Shown here one piece after another: positions 43,265-51,530 of a stretch of DNA of 64,000 nucleotides. Each line of letters starts with the position of its first letter. Within the stretch, counting starts at the first letter, position 1. The notes under the pieces are model-generated. The model made no database searches. It saw only the letters and a list, made by a program, of their open reading frames with translations, and was not told the origin of the DNA. A program made the position numbers and the translations under genes. The stretch is from WTFY01 sp965203725. Its GTDB lineage: Bacteria; Pseudomonadota; Gammaproteobacteria; UBA4575. The stretch lies in assembly GCA_965203725.1 (NCBI GenBank), contig CBDBDH010000003.1:124001-188000 (forward strand). The letters are read 5' to 3'.

Positions 43265-43771
43265 ATGCATTGCCCCTTTTGCCGTTTCGAGGATACCAGG
43301 GTGATCGACTCGCGCCTGGCGAGGGAGGGCGACCAGGTGCGCAGAAGGCGCGAGTGCATGCGCTGCGGCGAGCGTTTCACGACCTACGAGGCGGCAGAAC
43401 GCACGCTTCCCCGGGTGGTCAAGCGCGACGGCCGCCGTGAACCCTTCGACGAGGATAAGCTGCACAAGGGGCTCACGCTGGCCTGCGAGAAACGTCCGGT
43501 ACCCACGGAGACGATCGACCTGATCATCAACCGGATTTCGCGCAAGACACTTGGCAGCGGCAAGCGGGAAGTGCGCTCCAGCAGCATCGGCGAATGGGCC
43601 ATGCACGAGCTGCGCATGGTAGACCAGGTGGCCTATGTCCGCTTCGCCTCGGTCTACCGCAGCTTCGAGGATGTGCGTGCCTTCAAGGACCTGATCGAGC
43701 GCGTGGAGAAGGACCTCGCCCCGGAGATGCGCAAGGGCCAGCTCACGCTGATCGCCGACGAGTCGGACTGA
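43265..43771 (+). CDS. nrdR: NrdR transcriptional repressor of ribonucleotide reductases
   Basis: 168 residues: N-terminal zinc ribbon CPFC...CMRCG (residues 3-34) followed by an ATP-cone (about 49-139; VVKRDGRREPFDEDKLHKGL). It senses dATP/ATP and represses nrd genes at NrdR boxes. Position between glyA and ribD is usual for gammaproteobacteria. Complete. Confidence 0.98.
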   Translation: MHCPFCRFEDTRVIDSRLAREGDQVRRRRECMRCGERFTTYEAAERTLPRVVKRDGRREPFDEDKLHKGLTLACEKRPVPTETIDLIINRISRKTLGSGKREVRSSSIGEWAMHELRMVDQVAYVRFASVYRSFEDVRAFKDLIERVEKDLAPEMRKGQLTLIADESD

Positions 43772-43792
43772 CACAGCCCTGACCAAAGCCGC

Positions 43793-44905
43793 ATGCACTC
43801 CGCGCTGAACGACCATGCCTGTATGGCCGAGGCCGTGCGCCAGGCCGAAAAGGGACTCTTTACCGTGCGCAAGAACCCGCGGGTCGGGTGCGTCATTGCC
43901 CGGGATCACACCATCATTGCCCGCGGCCACCATGCCAGGGCAGGCGGGCCCCATGCGGAAGTCCGTGCACTGGAAAATGCCTCCGGACCTGTCGATCGTG
44001 CCACGGCGTACGTCACCCTTGAACCCTGCGCACACGAGGGCAAGACCCCGCCTTGCACCGAAGCGCTGGTGGCGGCAAAGCTGGCCAGGGTGGTGGTCGC
44101 CATTCTGGACCCGAACCCTCTCGTCAACGGCAGGGGGCTGGCCTACCTGCAGCAAAACGGCATTGAGACCTGTTGTGATGTTCTGCAAAAAGAGGCGCTT
44201 GAGCTGAACAAGGGATTTTTCAAGAGGATGCAAACGGGCAGCCCGTACGTGACCGTGAAGTCCGCCATCAGCCTGGACGGCAGGACCGCGCTGGCCAGCG
44301 GTGAAAGCCAATGGATCACGGGAGAGCCTGCGCGCCTTGACGTGCATCGGTTGCGTGCCAGGAGCTGTGCGATCCTGACAGGCGCCGGCACGGTGCAGGC
44401 GGACGACCCGCAACTGACCGTGCGACTTTCCGGCGAAGCGCTGGGCTTGTCACAGATCCCGGAGCAGCCCCTGCGGGTCGTACTGGACACCGGTCTTCGC
44501 ATCTCCTCGAGCGCCAGGGTGTTGCAGGCCCCAGGCAGAACCCTGATCTATACTTGCTCGCAGGATGCAAAAAAAGCAGCTGCCTTGCAGGGTGAACATG
44601 TCGAAGTCATCACCCTGGAGCAGCGACCCCTGGACCTGGCAGAGGTGATGCGCGACCTCGGATCGCGGGAGATCAATGAGGTTCTGGTAGAGGCCGGTGC
44701 GACACTGGTAGGCAACCTGCTGGAGCAGGGGCTGGCGGACGAGATGGTCCTCTACATGGCACCACACCTGATCGGGGCATCCGGTCGGGGCCTGGCGGAA
44801 CTGCCGCTGATCTCGAACATGCAGGAGCGATTGGGGATGCAGGTCGAGGAGGTCACGGTCATCGGCGATGACATCAAACTGCGCGCGTACCCCGCGCAAG
44901 GTTGA
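43793..44905 (+). CDS. ribD: Bifunctional deaminase/reductase of riboflavin synthesis
   Basis: 370 residues. The N-terminal deaminase domain has the zinc signature HAEVRAL and EPCAHEGKTPPC (residues about 52-90); the C-terminal reductase domain starts at about 145 (YVTVKSAISLDGRTA) with the NADPH-binding VEAGATLVGNLLEQGLADE segment. It carries out the second and third steps from GTP to riboflavin. No FMN riboswitch is seen in the 21 bases before it, so it is presumably read from glyA/nrdR. Confidence 0.97.
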   Translation: MHSALNDHACMAEAVRQAEKGLFTVRKNPRVGCVIARDHTIIARGHHARAGGPHAEVRALENASGPVDRATAYVTLEPCAHEGKTPPCTEALVAAKLARVVVAILDPNPLVNGRGLAYLQQNGIETCCDVLQKEALELNKGFFKRMQTGSPYVTVKSAISLDGRTALASGESQWITGEPARLDVHRLRARSCAILTGAGTVQADDPQLTVRLSGEALGLSQIPEQPLRVVLDTGLRISSSARVLQAPGRTLIYTCSQDAKKAAALQGEHVEVITLEQRPLDLAEVMRDLGSREINEVLVEAGATLVGNLLEQGLADEMVLYMAPHLIGASGRGLAELPLISNMQERLGMQVEEVTVIGDDIKLRAYPAQG

Positions 44906-44913
44906 AAGCCCAG

Positions 44914-45509
44914 ATGTTTACCGGAATTGTAGAAGAGGTCGGCACGGTCCGCCGGCTGGAGGAAGAGCAGGGATCCCATCAGTACCGGGTCTCCACCACG
45001 GCTGCATTTGCCGAGGGCGTCAAAACGGTGACAGCATCTCCATCAACGGTGTCTGTCTGACCGCATACGATGTGCAGGCCGATTCTTTCCGGGTGGATGT
45101 CTCCATGGAAACCCGGGAATGTACGACCTTTGGAGCGTCCGCTCCACAAAGTCAGGTCAACCTGGAGCGTTCGGTGACGCCCACCACGCGCCTGGGAGGC
45201 CACATCGTCAGCGGCCACGTGGACGGGATCGGCAGGCTCGAGGCACGTGAGGACCAGGAAAATGAATCGGTTTTGTGGATTTCCATCCCGCAAGGTCTAT
45301 CCAGGTACATTGTCCCCAAGGGATCGGTCTGCGTGGACGGCGTCAGCCTTACGGTCAACCGGGTCGAAAAAAGCCAGTACTGTGTTACGGTGATCCCCCA
45401 TACGCTGGAGTGCACCACGCTGGGGGGCAGACGAGCAGGGGATGAGATGAATATCGAGGTGGACCTTGTCGCGCGATACCTGGCCCACCTGATCGAGGAC
45501 AGGGGATAG
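44914..45509 (+). pseudogene. ribE: Riboflavin synthase alpha chain, with a one-base frameshift
   Basis: ATG 44914 starts MFTGIVEEVGTVRRL, the canonical RibE N-terminus, and runs to FAEGVK at about 45022; there the frame breaks. The continuation GDSISINGVCLTAYDV, VSMETRECTTFG and so on to TAG 45507-45509 is in the frame one base earlier. The site is GTCAAAACGG, where five A instead of four would restore EGVKNGDSI. Both halves are otherwise well conserved over about 198 residues. The gene is normally essential for flavin synthesis, so a recent mutation, a sequencing error at an A run, or slippage must be considered. Confidence 0.9.
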
Positions 45510-45515
45510 GCACAC

Positions 45516-45995
45516 ATGCAGGGGAGTTACACGTCGGGTGCGGACTATTCGGGCCGGGGTCTTTGTATCGGCATCGTGTCCGCACGTTTCAATGGTGAGA
45601 TCGTCGAAGCCATGAGGGCAGGTGCGAAGGCGACCCTGCTTGAGTATCACGTGGCCGAGAGCGATGTCACATGCATCCATGTGCCAGGGGCTTTCGAATT
45701 GCCCCTAGCCTGCAAGACCATGGCCGAAACGGGCAAATATGACGGCATCATCGCCCTGGGCTGTGTCATCCGCGGGGACACCCCGCATTTCGACTACGTG
45801 TGTCAGGGCTGCACCTCGGGCCTGCAGGATGCAAGCCTGCAATCCGGGGTTCCCATTGCGTTTGGTCTGCTGACGACGGATACGCTGGAGCAGGCCGTAC
45901 AGCGCAGCACGGGGGAGAGCAACAAGGGCCGCAATGCGGCGCTGTGTGTGCTGGAGATGGTCAATGCCCTGAAGTCCGTCCAGGCCGGTGGCTGA
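45516..45995 (+). CDS. ribH: 6,7-dimethyl-8-ribityllumazine synthase
   Basis: 159 residues with GIVSARFNGEIVEAM, VPGAFELPLACK and ALGCVIRGDTPHFDYV, the substrate-binding segments of lumazine synthase, and the late GNEN-like GESNKGRNAALCVLEM. It makes the direct substrate of RibE. The gene for RibBA, often between ribE and ribH in related genomes, is absent here (spacing is only 6 bases). Confidence 0.97.
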   Translation: MQGSYTSGADYSGRGLCIGIVSARFNGEIVEAMRAGAKATLLEYHVAESDVTCIHVPGAFELPLACKTMAETGKYDGIIALGCVIRGDTPHFDYVCQGCTSGLQDASLQSGVPIAFGLLTTDTLEQAVQRSTGESNKGRNAALCVLEMVNALKSVQAGG

Positions 45996-46410
45996 AGGCC
46001 GGCCTCACAAGCGCCACTGGTCCCGGCGATTTGCCCTGCAGTCGCTGTACCAGTGGCAGCTGGCAGGACACAGTACCGATGAGTTGGTGGCACAGTTTTC
46101 AAAAGATGAAAACTGGCCCAAGGTGGACCATGATTATTACGAAGAACTCCTGAGAGAGTCTATCAGCCATGAGAAGGAACTTACTGATATTCTTGTAACT
46201 TGTGTCGAAGGATCTATGGCACGTATCGGACCCATCGAGAAGGCCATCCTGTTATACGCAGCCTATGAAATGCGCTACAAGCATGAAGTTCCAAAAGATG
46301 TGGTGATTTCCGAGGCGGTCATCTTGTGCAAGAAATTCGGTTCTGACGGTGGCTATAAACTGATCAACGGCGTTCTGGACAAGGTTTCAAGGGAACGCCA
46401 GGACGGGTAA
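45988..46410 (+). CDS. nusB: Transcription antitermination factor NusB
   Basis: 140 residues starting with GTG 45988, overlapping the ribH stop by eight bases, which implies coupled translation. RRFALQSLYQWQLAGHS, the central helices, VPKDVVISEAVILCKKFGSD and GGYKLINGVLDKV are characteristic. It binds boxA RNA with NusE in rRNA antitermination. Intact. Confidence 0.97.
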   Translation: MAEGRPHKRHWSRRFALQSLYQWQLAGHSTDELVAQFSKDENWPKVDHDYYEELLRESISHEKELTDILVTCVEGSMARIGPIEKAILLYAAYEMRYKHEVPKDVVISEAVILCKKFGSDGGYKLINGVLDKVSRERQDG

Positions 46411-46559
46411 TTCCGCACGGTACCAACTGGCGGTGCACACTCCGGGATTTTCTGCACAAGGGTTGTTCTCTGAAGGTCTTGGACTGGAATTTTCATTTAA
46501 GAAGCTGTATATGGCCTCTTAGTGCATAAAACTCGCCTTAAAAGGCATTCTATTACCTC

Positions 46560-46597
46560 TTGACAAGAATACTTATATAGGCTATATCTGGCCTATA
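46560..46597 (+). promoter_or_regulatory. hipBA promoter with overlapping palindromic operator
   Basis: TTGACA (46560-46565) and TATATC (46583-46588) are spaced by 17 bases, a good sigma70 promoter. A perfect 7-bp inverted repeat TATAGGC (46576-46582) and GCCTATA (46591-46597) spans the -10 element, as expected for repression by the HipB-like protein encoded next. Confidence 0.65.
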
Positions 46598-46646
46598 ATC
46601 TGTAATTTCCTGCTTTAAAAGGCTAAATCTTGCCATTTAATTCGAT

Positions 46647-46985
46647 ATGAAAACAATTCAACATATCCAGACCGAGATCGGATCCCGCCTGGCACGGTTG
46701 CGACTGTCCCGCAATGTGACGCAGTCCATGTTGGCAAAAGATGCCGGAATCGGTGTACGCACCTTGCGACGCCTTGAAGCCGGTGAACCGTCGACCCTCG
46801 ATACATTCCTGCGCATTGCACTGGCTCTGGACCTGGGGGATGCTATCCTCGGCGCACTGCCCACGAGCCAGATCCGCCCGATTGAGCGCGTCTCGCGAAA
46901 AGGTTCCGAGCGTCGTCGCGCACGTCCGCAGCCGCAAGAGGATAACGACCCAGCCTGGACATGGGGTGATGACCCTGATGACTAA
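46647..46985 (+). CDS. hipB: HipB-like XRE antitoxin (first hipBA)
   Basis: 112 residues. Helix-turn-helix IGSRLARLRLSRNVTQSMLA and KDAGIGVRTLRRLEAGEPST occupy the first 65 residues, followed by a charged, Arg- and Asp-rich tail (RRRARPQPQEDNDP). It overlaps the start of the kinase gene. Function by analogy: it binds the operator at 46576-46597 and keeps the HipA-type kinase in check. The module interrupts the core order nusB-thiL. Confidence 0.85.
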   Translation: MKTIQHIQTEIGSRLARLRLSRNVTQSMLAKDAGIGVRTLRRLEAGEPSTLDTFLRIALALDLGDAILGALPTSQIRPIERVSRKGSERRRARPQPQEDNDPAWTWGDDPDD

Positions 46986-48285
46986 TGCGAACGTAATGCT
47001 CTGGGGGCGACGCATCGGGGCGGTATCCTGGGATGAGACGCGTGCCCTCGGGGTCTTCCAGTACGACCCGGCTTTCGTCAGCGCCGGCATCGAGGTTGCG
47101 CCCTTGACCATGCCCACCAGGGAGACCCCCTTTGAATTTCCGGCGCTCAACAGGGAATCCTTCAAGGGTCTGCCTGGAATGCTTGCAGATGCCTTGCCAG
47201 ACCGGTTCGGCAACCGGCTCATCGATGCGTGGCTGGCGCAAACCGACAAGAACCCGGAGACCTTCAGCCCAGTCGACCGTCTCTGCTATATTGGCCGACG
47301 TGGCATCGGCGCCCTCGAGTTCGAACCCGCCCTTCGGCAACGGACAAAAGCAAAGGAACTGGAAGTTGCCCGACTGGTAGATTTGGCCAGCCAGGTGCTG
47401 GGTGAACGGGCCAACCTTACCGGTCGACTAGGCGGTGAGAACGATGCCGAGGCCCTTGAAGATATACTGAGCGTCGGCACATCGGCAGGTGGTGCACGCG
47501 CCAAGGCCGTACTTGCCTGGAACCCGGAAACCGGCGAGTTCCGGTCCGGGCAGCTCGATGCCGATGAGGGCTTCGAGCACTGGCTGCTGAAATTCGACGG
47601 CGTTTCGAACAATCAGGACAAGGACCTGGGCAATCCCGGAGGCTACGGGAAGATCGAATACGCCTATGCAAGCATGGCGCGCGCAGCTGGCATATCGATG
47701 CCGCAGTGCCGGCTTCACCACGAGGGCGGGCGCAGCCACTTCATGACGAAACGATTCGACCGGACCGATGCCGGCGGCAAGGTCCACATGCAGTCCCTCG
47801 GGGCGATGCGACACTTCGACTTCAACGATCCATCAGCCTATTCCTACGAACAAGCGATTATGACGATTCGGGAACTGGGACTCGGAATGCCGGCAGTCGA
47901 GGAGCAGTTTCGGCGGGCGATCTTCAATGTGATGGCGCGCAATCAGGATGACCACGTAAAAAACATCTCATTCCTGATGGATCGATCCGGGCAATGGACG
48001 CTGTCCCCGGCCTATGATCTCGTTTATGCCCATAACCCGACAGGTGCATGGACCCGCGACCACCAAATGAGTCTGGCTGGTCGCCGGAATGATTTCGACC
48101 GAGACGACATCCTGCAGTTTGCCACCTCCACCGGCGTGAAGAGGCGAAGAGCACTGGAAATCGTGGATCAAGTAAGCGCTGCCGTTCGGGACTGGAGCAA
48201 GCATGCCGAAGCTGCAGAAGTAGTCCCCCGTGACGAGACTCGAATCAAAAAAACTTTCAGGTCAAACCTGATGTCTGGTCGGTAG
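46978..48285 (+). CDS. hipA: HipA-like serine/threonine kinase toxin (first hipBA)
   Basis: 435 residues from ATG 46978 (46969 and 46996 are also in frame). It has the N-terminal subdomain, the SVGTSAGGARAKAVL phosphate loop, KRFDR in the hinge, the catalytic loop MARNQDDHVKNIS and metal-binding LSPAYDLVY. HipA kinases phosphorylate a tRNA synthetase (GltX in the classic case) and stop translation. The gltX gene of this genome lies only 3 kb away. All motifs appear intact. Confidence 0.9.
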   Translation: MTNANVMLWGRRIGAVSWDETRALGVFQYDPAFVSAGIEVAPLTMPTRETPFEFPALNRESFKGLPGMLADALPDRFGNRLIDAWLAQTDKNPETFSPVDRLCYIGRRGIGALEFEPALRQRTKAKELEVARLVDLASQVLGERANLTGRLGGENDAEALEDILSVGTSAGGARAKAVLAWNPETGEFRSGQLDADEGFEHWLLKFDGVSNNQDKDLGNPGGYGKIEYAYASMARAAGISMPQCRLHHEGGRSHFMTKRFDRTDAGGKVHMQSLGAMRHFDFNDPSAYSYEQAIMTIRELGLGMPAVEEQFRRAIFNVMARNQDDHVKNISFLMDRSGQWTLSPAYDLVYAHNPTGAWTRDHQMSLAGRRNDFDRDDILQFATSTGVKRRRALEIVDQVSAAVRDWSKHAEAAEVVPRDETRIKKTFRSNLMSGR

Positions 48286-48512
48286 AACAGCATGCCTATT
48301 TCAATATCGTACGGGACATCGATCTGTACCTGCGACCTTCAGGTGATGGGTCCAGAATTCAGTTTTCGAATGAGCTCTCGACCCTATAAACTAAAATAGT
48401 CAGGCTGAGCGTTATTAGCTAGCAGTCAACTAAGAAAGCAAATTCAGATTGGGGGTAAAATAGCACGTAACAGTGTACGTACTTTCGGGAAAAGATTAGA
48501 TGAGACGGGCGA

Positions 48513-48608
48513 GCGGATAGCGGGATCGAACCATGCACCTTTAACAGGGTTTTAGCCAGAGGCTAAAACGGGTATCTGTTACTGTTCTGCCTCTTAAACT
48601 ATATCCGC
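48513..48608 (-). pseudogene. tRNA-Gly-like relic with a hairpin in the anticodon loop
   Basis: Minus strand: acceptor arms GCGGATA (48602-48608) and TATCCGC (48513-48519) pair perfectly; TA then GTTTAAGAGGCAGAAC fits a D arm. AACAG/CTGTT form an anticodon stem, but the loop holds an insertion with a perfect 9-bp hairpin GTTTTAGCC/GGCTAAAAC; without it the loop is ATACCCC, anticodon ACC (Gly). The T arm has two mismatches and a short loop, and no CCA is encoded. Acceptor and T-arm bases resemble bacterial tRNA-Gly. Probably non-functional. The remaining 48286-48966 holds no gene that I can support. Confidence 0.55.
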
Positions 48609-48966
48609 TGCCCAACCTCCTTAAACAGTGTGGCACCCATGGCAAGTTACTCCTTCGTTAAGTGTGAATTTCCACAATATAGTGGGCCTTCTTAAAGTCT
48701 CCCATACTAGATAGAGAGCGTCAAGCGATCAGGTAACTCCTGTATATGATTCTCTTGATTTTAATTTCATAGACTTCTCAAATTCGGTTTTAGGGAAGTT
48801 CTCGTTGTAAGTTACACTCTTGGTGCACTGTCCGGTTTTTGTCATCGGGACTGATCTGACGCATTGAGCGAGCAAGATTTATATAAGGCGTACTGGATAT
48901 TCCCTGTTTGAGCACAATCAGAAAGTTACAGACTTTGCTAGCTCTGAACGATCATGAGCCAGTTGC

Positions 48967-49950
48967 ATGCTGCGGGCATACGCTGTGCTAGAGCAGGAAA
49001 TCATCGCCCGGTACTTCTCACAGCATTCGGCAGATGCGGATGTTGAGATCGGAGTCGGCGATGATGCTGCCGTGGTACAGCCACCGGATGGCTCGAAGCT
49101 GGTGATGACGATGGATACCCTCAATGAAGGGGTTCATTTCCACCCGGACTGCCGGCCCGAGGACCTGGGCCACAAGGCACTGGCCGTGAATCTGAGCGAT
49201 CTTGCTGCCATGGGAGCAGCACCGCTTTGGGCAACCCTGAGTCTTTCCTTGCCGGAGATCGAAGATTCGTGGCTTGAGGGGTTTTCACGGGGGCTCTATT
49301 CACTCGCAGACCGTTACAACACAAAAATCATAGGAGGCGACCTTGTGCGCGGAGCCCGGTCCATATCGATGCAGGCGACGGGGTACCTCGAATCCGGTCG
49401 TGCAATCACCCGCGCCGGTGCCCGGCCAGAGGATTTTCTCTACGTGACGGGCACGCTGGGGGATGCGGCCCTTTCCCTGCAGCTCTCGCAAAACCGCGAT
49501 AATTCCACGGCATCGAAACAGGATCTCGACTACCTGTCAGCACGCCTGAATCGGCCACAGCCGAGGGTGGATGTGGGCCAGGAAATCGTGGCGTTTGCCA
49601 GTGCGGCCATTGACCTGTCCGATGGACTGGTGCTCGATGTGCAGCGGATTTTGCAAGGCAGCGGAGTCGGGGCACGAATTGAACTGGAAAAAATCCCGCG
49701 CTCGGATGCCATGCAAAGGCAGTGGCAGGACGGTGAGGACTGGAACCTGGTGCTTGCCGGGGGTGATGATTATGAACTGGTCTTCACCGCAGGCGAGGGA
49801 CACAGCGCAGAGATCGATACCATCAGTACGAAAACCGGATGCCCCATCACCCGGATCGGGCAGGTCACCCCAGGGGACACCTTGGAACTGTTTCTGGACG
49901 GTCGCAGCTACCCCCTGCCTGAGCGGCCGGGGTTTGAGCATTTCACCTGA
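48967..49950 (+). CDS. thiL: Thiamine-monophosphate kinase
   Basis: 327 residues. VGDDAAVVQPPDG (metal/ATP site), MDTLNEGVHF, NLSDLAAMGAAPLW and DLSDGLVLDVQRI match the AIR-synthase-like ThiL fold that phosphorylates thiamine monophosphate to the diphosphate. The start at ATG 48967 adds a few residues (MLRAYAV) before the usual LEQEIIARYF; GTG 48985 is an alternative. Intact. Confidence 0.96.
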   Translation: MLRAYAVLEQEIIARYFSQHSADADVEIGVGDDAAVVQPPDGSKLVMTMDTLNEGVHFHPDCRPEDLGHKALAVNLSDLAAMGAAPLWATLSLSLPEIEDSWLEGFSRGLYSLADRYNTKIIGGDLVRGARSISMQATGYLESGRAITRAGARPEDFLYVTGTLGDAALSLQLSQNRDNSTASKQDLDYLSARLNRPQPRVDVGQEIVAFASAAIDLSDGLVLDVQRILQGSGVGARIELEKIPRSDAMQRQWQDGEDWNLVLAGGDDYELVFTAGEGHSAEIDTISTKTGCPITRIGQVTPGDTLELFLDGRSYPLPERPGFEHFT

Positions 49951-49959
49951 CAGAAGACC

Positions 49960-50445
49960 ATGTCCCAGGAGGTAAGACATATTGTATTGAGCAGTCTCGT
50001 GCACCTGTTCTCCTTTGGGTTCGGGGCCGGGTTTTCCCCGGTTGCACCCGGCACAGTGGGGACGCTGCTTGGGGTCGCCGTGTACCTGGTGCTGGTTTCA
50101 TTGGATCCCGTCATCTACGTCATAACAGTCGTGGGTCTTTTTTTGGCGGGATGCTGGGCCTGTGGACAGACTGCCGCAGTGCTGGGTGCCCCCGATCATC
50201 CGGGGATCGTGATCGACGAGATCGTGGGCTATCTGGTTACCATGCTGTTTGTGCCTTTGGCATGGTACTGGGTGCTGGCGGGTTTTTTCCTGTTCCGGAT
50301 TTTCGATATATGGAAACCCTGGCCGGTCTCGCTAGTAGACCGGAAGGTGGCAGGTGGGCTTGGAATCATGCTAGATGATTTACTGGCTGCCCTGTATGCA
50401 TTGTCATGTCTGCATGGTTTGGCATGGGTTGTGCAACTGGTCTGA
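49960..50445 (+). CDS. pgpA: Phosphatidylglycerophosphatase A
   Basis: 161 residues, integral membrane enzyme that dephosphorylates phosphatidylglycerol phosphate. GFGAGFSPVAPGTVGTLLGV near the N-terminus, IVIDEIVGYLVTM (catalytic acidic pair) and FRIFDIWKPWPVS with LGIMLDDLLAALY are all typical. Nine bases behind thiL, as in most gammaproteobacteria. Confidence 0.96.
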   Translation: MSQEVRHIVLSSLVHLFSFGFGAGFSPVAPGTVGTLLGVAVYLVLVSLDPVIYVITVVGLFLAGCWACGQTAAVLGAPDHPGIVIDEIVGYLVTMLFVPLAWYWVLAGFFLFRIFDIWKPWPVSLVDRKVAGGLGIMLDDLLAALYALSCLHGLAWVVQLV

Positions 50446-50650
50446 GTGGCCCATCGGCTCTGAAAAAAAGATTTCCCAATGTGCAATTTAACTTATGAGA
50501 CACGCTTTACTAGTATTTCCATGCGAACAGGGCCCTAACTTTTAAGACAAAGGATGATGGTCGGAGAAAGTTGTGTCAGATATGTGAGAATTTGATCAAA
50601 AGATGTGGGTATTAACTATATTATCGGTTTCCAACTAGAGGATATTTATT

Positions 50651-51046
50651 GTGAGTTTAGAAGAAGATTTTGACTGGATTAGTGCAACCCAAGAGTGCAC
50701 AACAGAAAAGGTGTTTGAAAAAATTGTAAAACGAGTGAAAGAAGACGCTGTCAAGATTCAAAAAATTAAGCCAGATTTAGGCCTATATTTTAGGCACGAA
50801 GGGTCGGTGCAGTTTTTTATATCTTCTAGCCCAGGTTATTGGCGATTATATTTTGAGGCAGATAAGAAAAACAAAAGCATCAGATCTGGTACTTACTCTG
50901 ATACTAGTAGAGAACCTGAAAAAATACATGCAGAGGTTGCAGTAGATTTGAATGAAAAAGGTGAATGCGTTTTAGCATGTAAAGAAACAGGAAAATACTT
51001 AACAATATGGCAATTCGCTAGAGAATCTCTTAAGCATCTTTTTTAA
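50651..51046 (+). CDS. Unknown AT-rich gene, partner of the SinR-like gene
   Basis: 131 residues from GTG 50651, preceded by GAGGA at 50637-50641. Acidic N-terminus (MSLEEDFDWISATQECTTEK), two or three Lys-rich helices, a beta-rich middle (VQFFISSSPGYWRLYFEADK) and SLKHLF end. No family recognised. Its base composition is far from the pgpA/gltX neighbours, and it lies 46 bases before the SinR/Cas2-like gene on the same strand. A co-transferred pair is the simplest reading. Confidence 0.55.
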   Translation: MSLEEDFDWISATQECTTEKVFEKIVKRVKEDAVKIQKIKPDLGLYFRHEGSVQFFISSSPGYWRLYFEADKKNKSIRSGTYSDTSREPEKIHAEVAVDLNEKGECVLACKETGKYLTIWQFARESLKHLF

Positions 51047-51092
51047 GCTGTAATATAATTGCTATGCATAACTACTAGAGAAGAACATTTCA

Positions 51093-51359
51093 ATGAATGT
51101 ATTAATTATTACCTATGACGTAGACGATGATGACAGACGAGATGCACTGCGGAATGCAATTAAAAAACTCAAGAACTGGAAATTTGTTACAGAATCATGT
51201 TACGCAGTACACACAAGCTTATCAGTAGAGGCTTTGTTTGACAGATTCGAACGACACATTAATGAAGTCGATGACTTGTATATCCTATCTATACGAGGGC
51301 CATGGACAGGGTATGGGTATAAAAGCACCTTGAGCTGGCTTACTAATCTTTTAGGATGA
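51093..51359 (+). CDS. SinR/Cas2-fold small protein
   Basis: 88 residues: MNVLIITYDVDDDD, then a helix, NWKFVTESCYAVHTSLSVE, FERHINEVDDLYILSIRGPW and a short tail. The beta-alpha-beta-beta-alpha-beta order, the N-terminal LIITYDV strand with Asp, and the DDLYILSI strand match the SinR-family proteins, which share the ferredoxin-like fold of Cas2 and VapD. No CRISPR array or cas1 is nearby. Perhaps a toxin-like RNase or a partner of the gene before it; this is inference. Confidence 0.6.
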   Translation: MNVLIITYDVDDDDRRDALRNAIKKLKNWKFVTESCYAVHTSLSVEALFDRFERHINEVDDLYILSIRGPWTGYGYKSTLSWLTNLLG

Positions 51360-51530
51360 ACCACTCTCAATAGTCTTACCTCGCTTACGAATTCTTTTAC
51401 CTCCATTCGCATCAAGATAATAGCTAGAGCTTTTTACTCTCATCAGTAACGTCTTGACTCCTCTAGATATGAAGGTTTTTCCCAGCTTTCCTATATAATC
51501 CCTTCTTTTTAGAGCCTCCTCACTTCCTGC

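Noticed and set aside
43772..43792. FMN riboswitch before ribD
   Set aside because: Only 21 bases separate nrdR and ribD and no conserved aptamer segments are visible.
45015..45030. Programmed -1 frameshift in ribE
   Set aside because: The site GTCAAAACG lacks a canonical slippery heptamer and RibE is not known to use frameshifting; a mutation or read error is more likely.
44868..45509. ribE starting upstream in the frame of its second half
   Set aside because: The upstream part of that frame is not RibE-like; the true N-terminus MFTGIVEE starts at 44914 in another frame.
51093..51359. Cas2 of a CRISPR-Cas locus
   Set aside because: No cas1, no other cas gene and no repeat-spacer array anywhere in the window; SinR-like is the better label.
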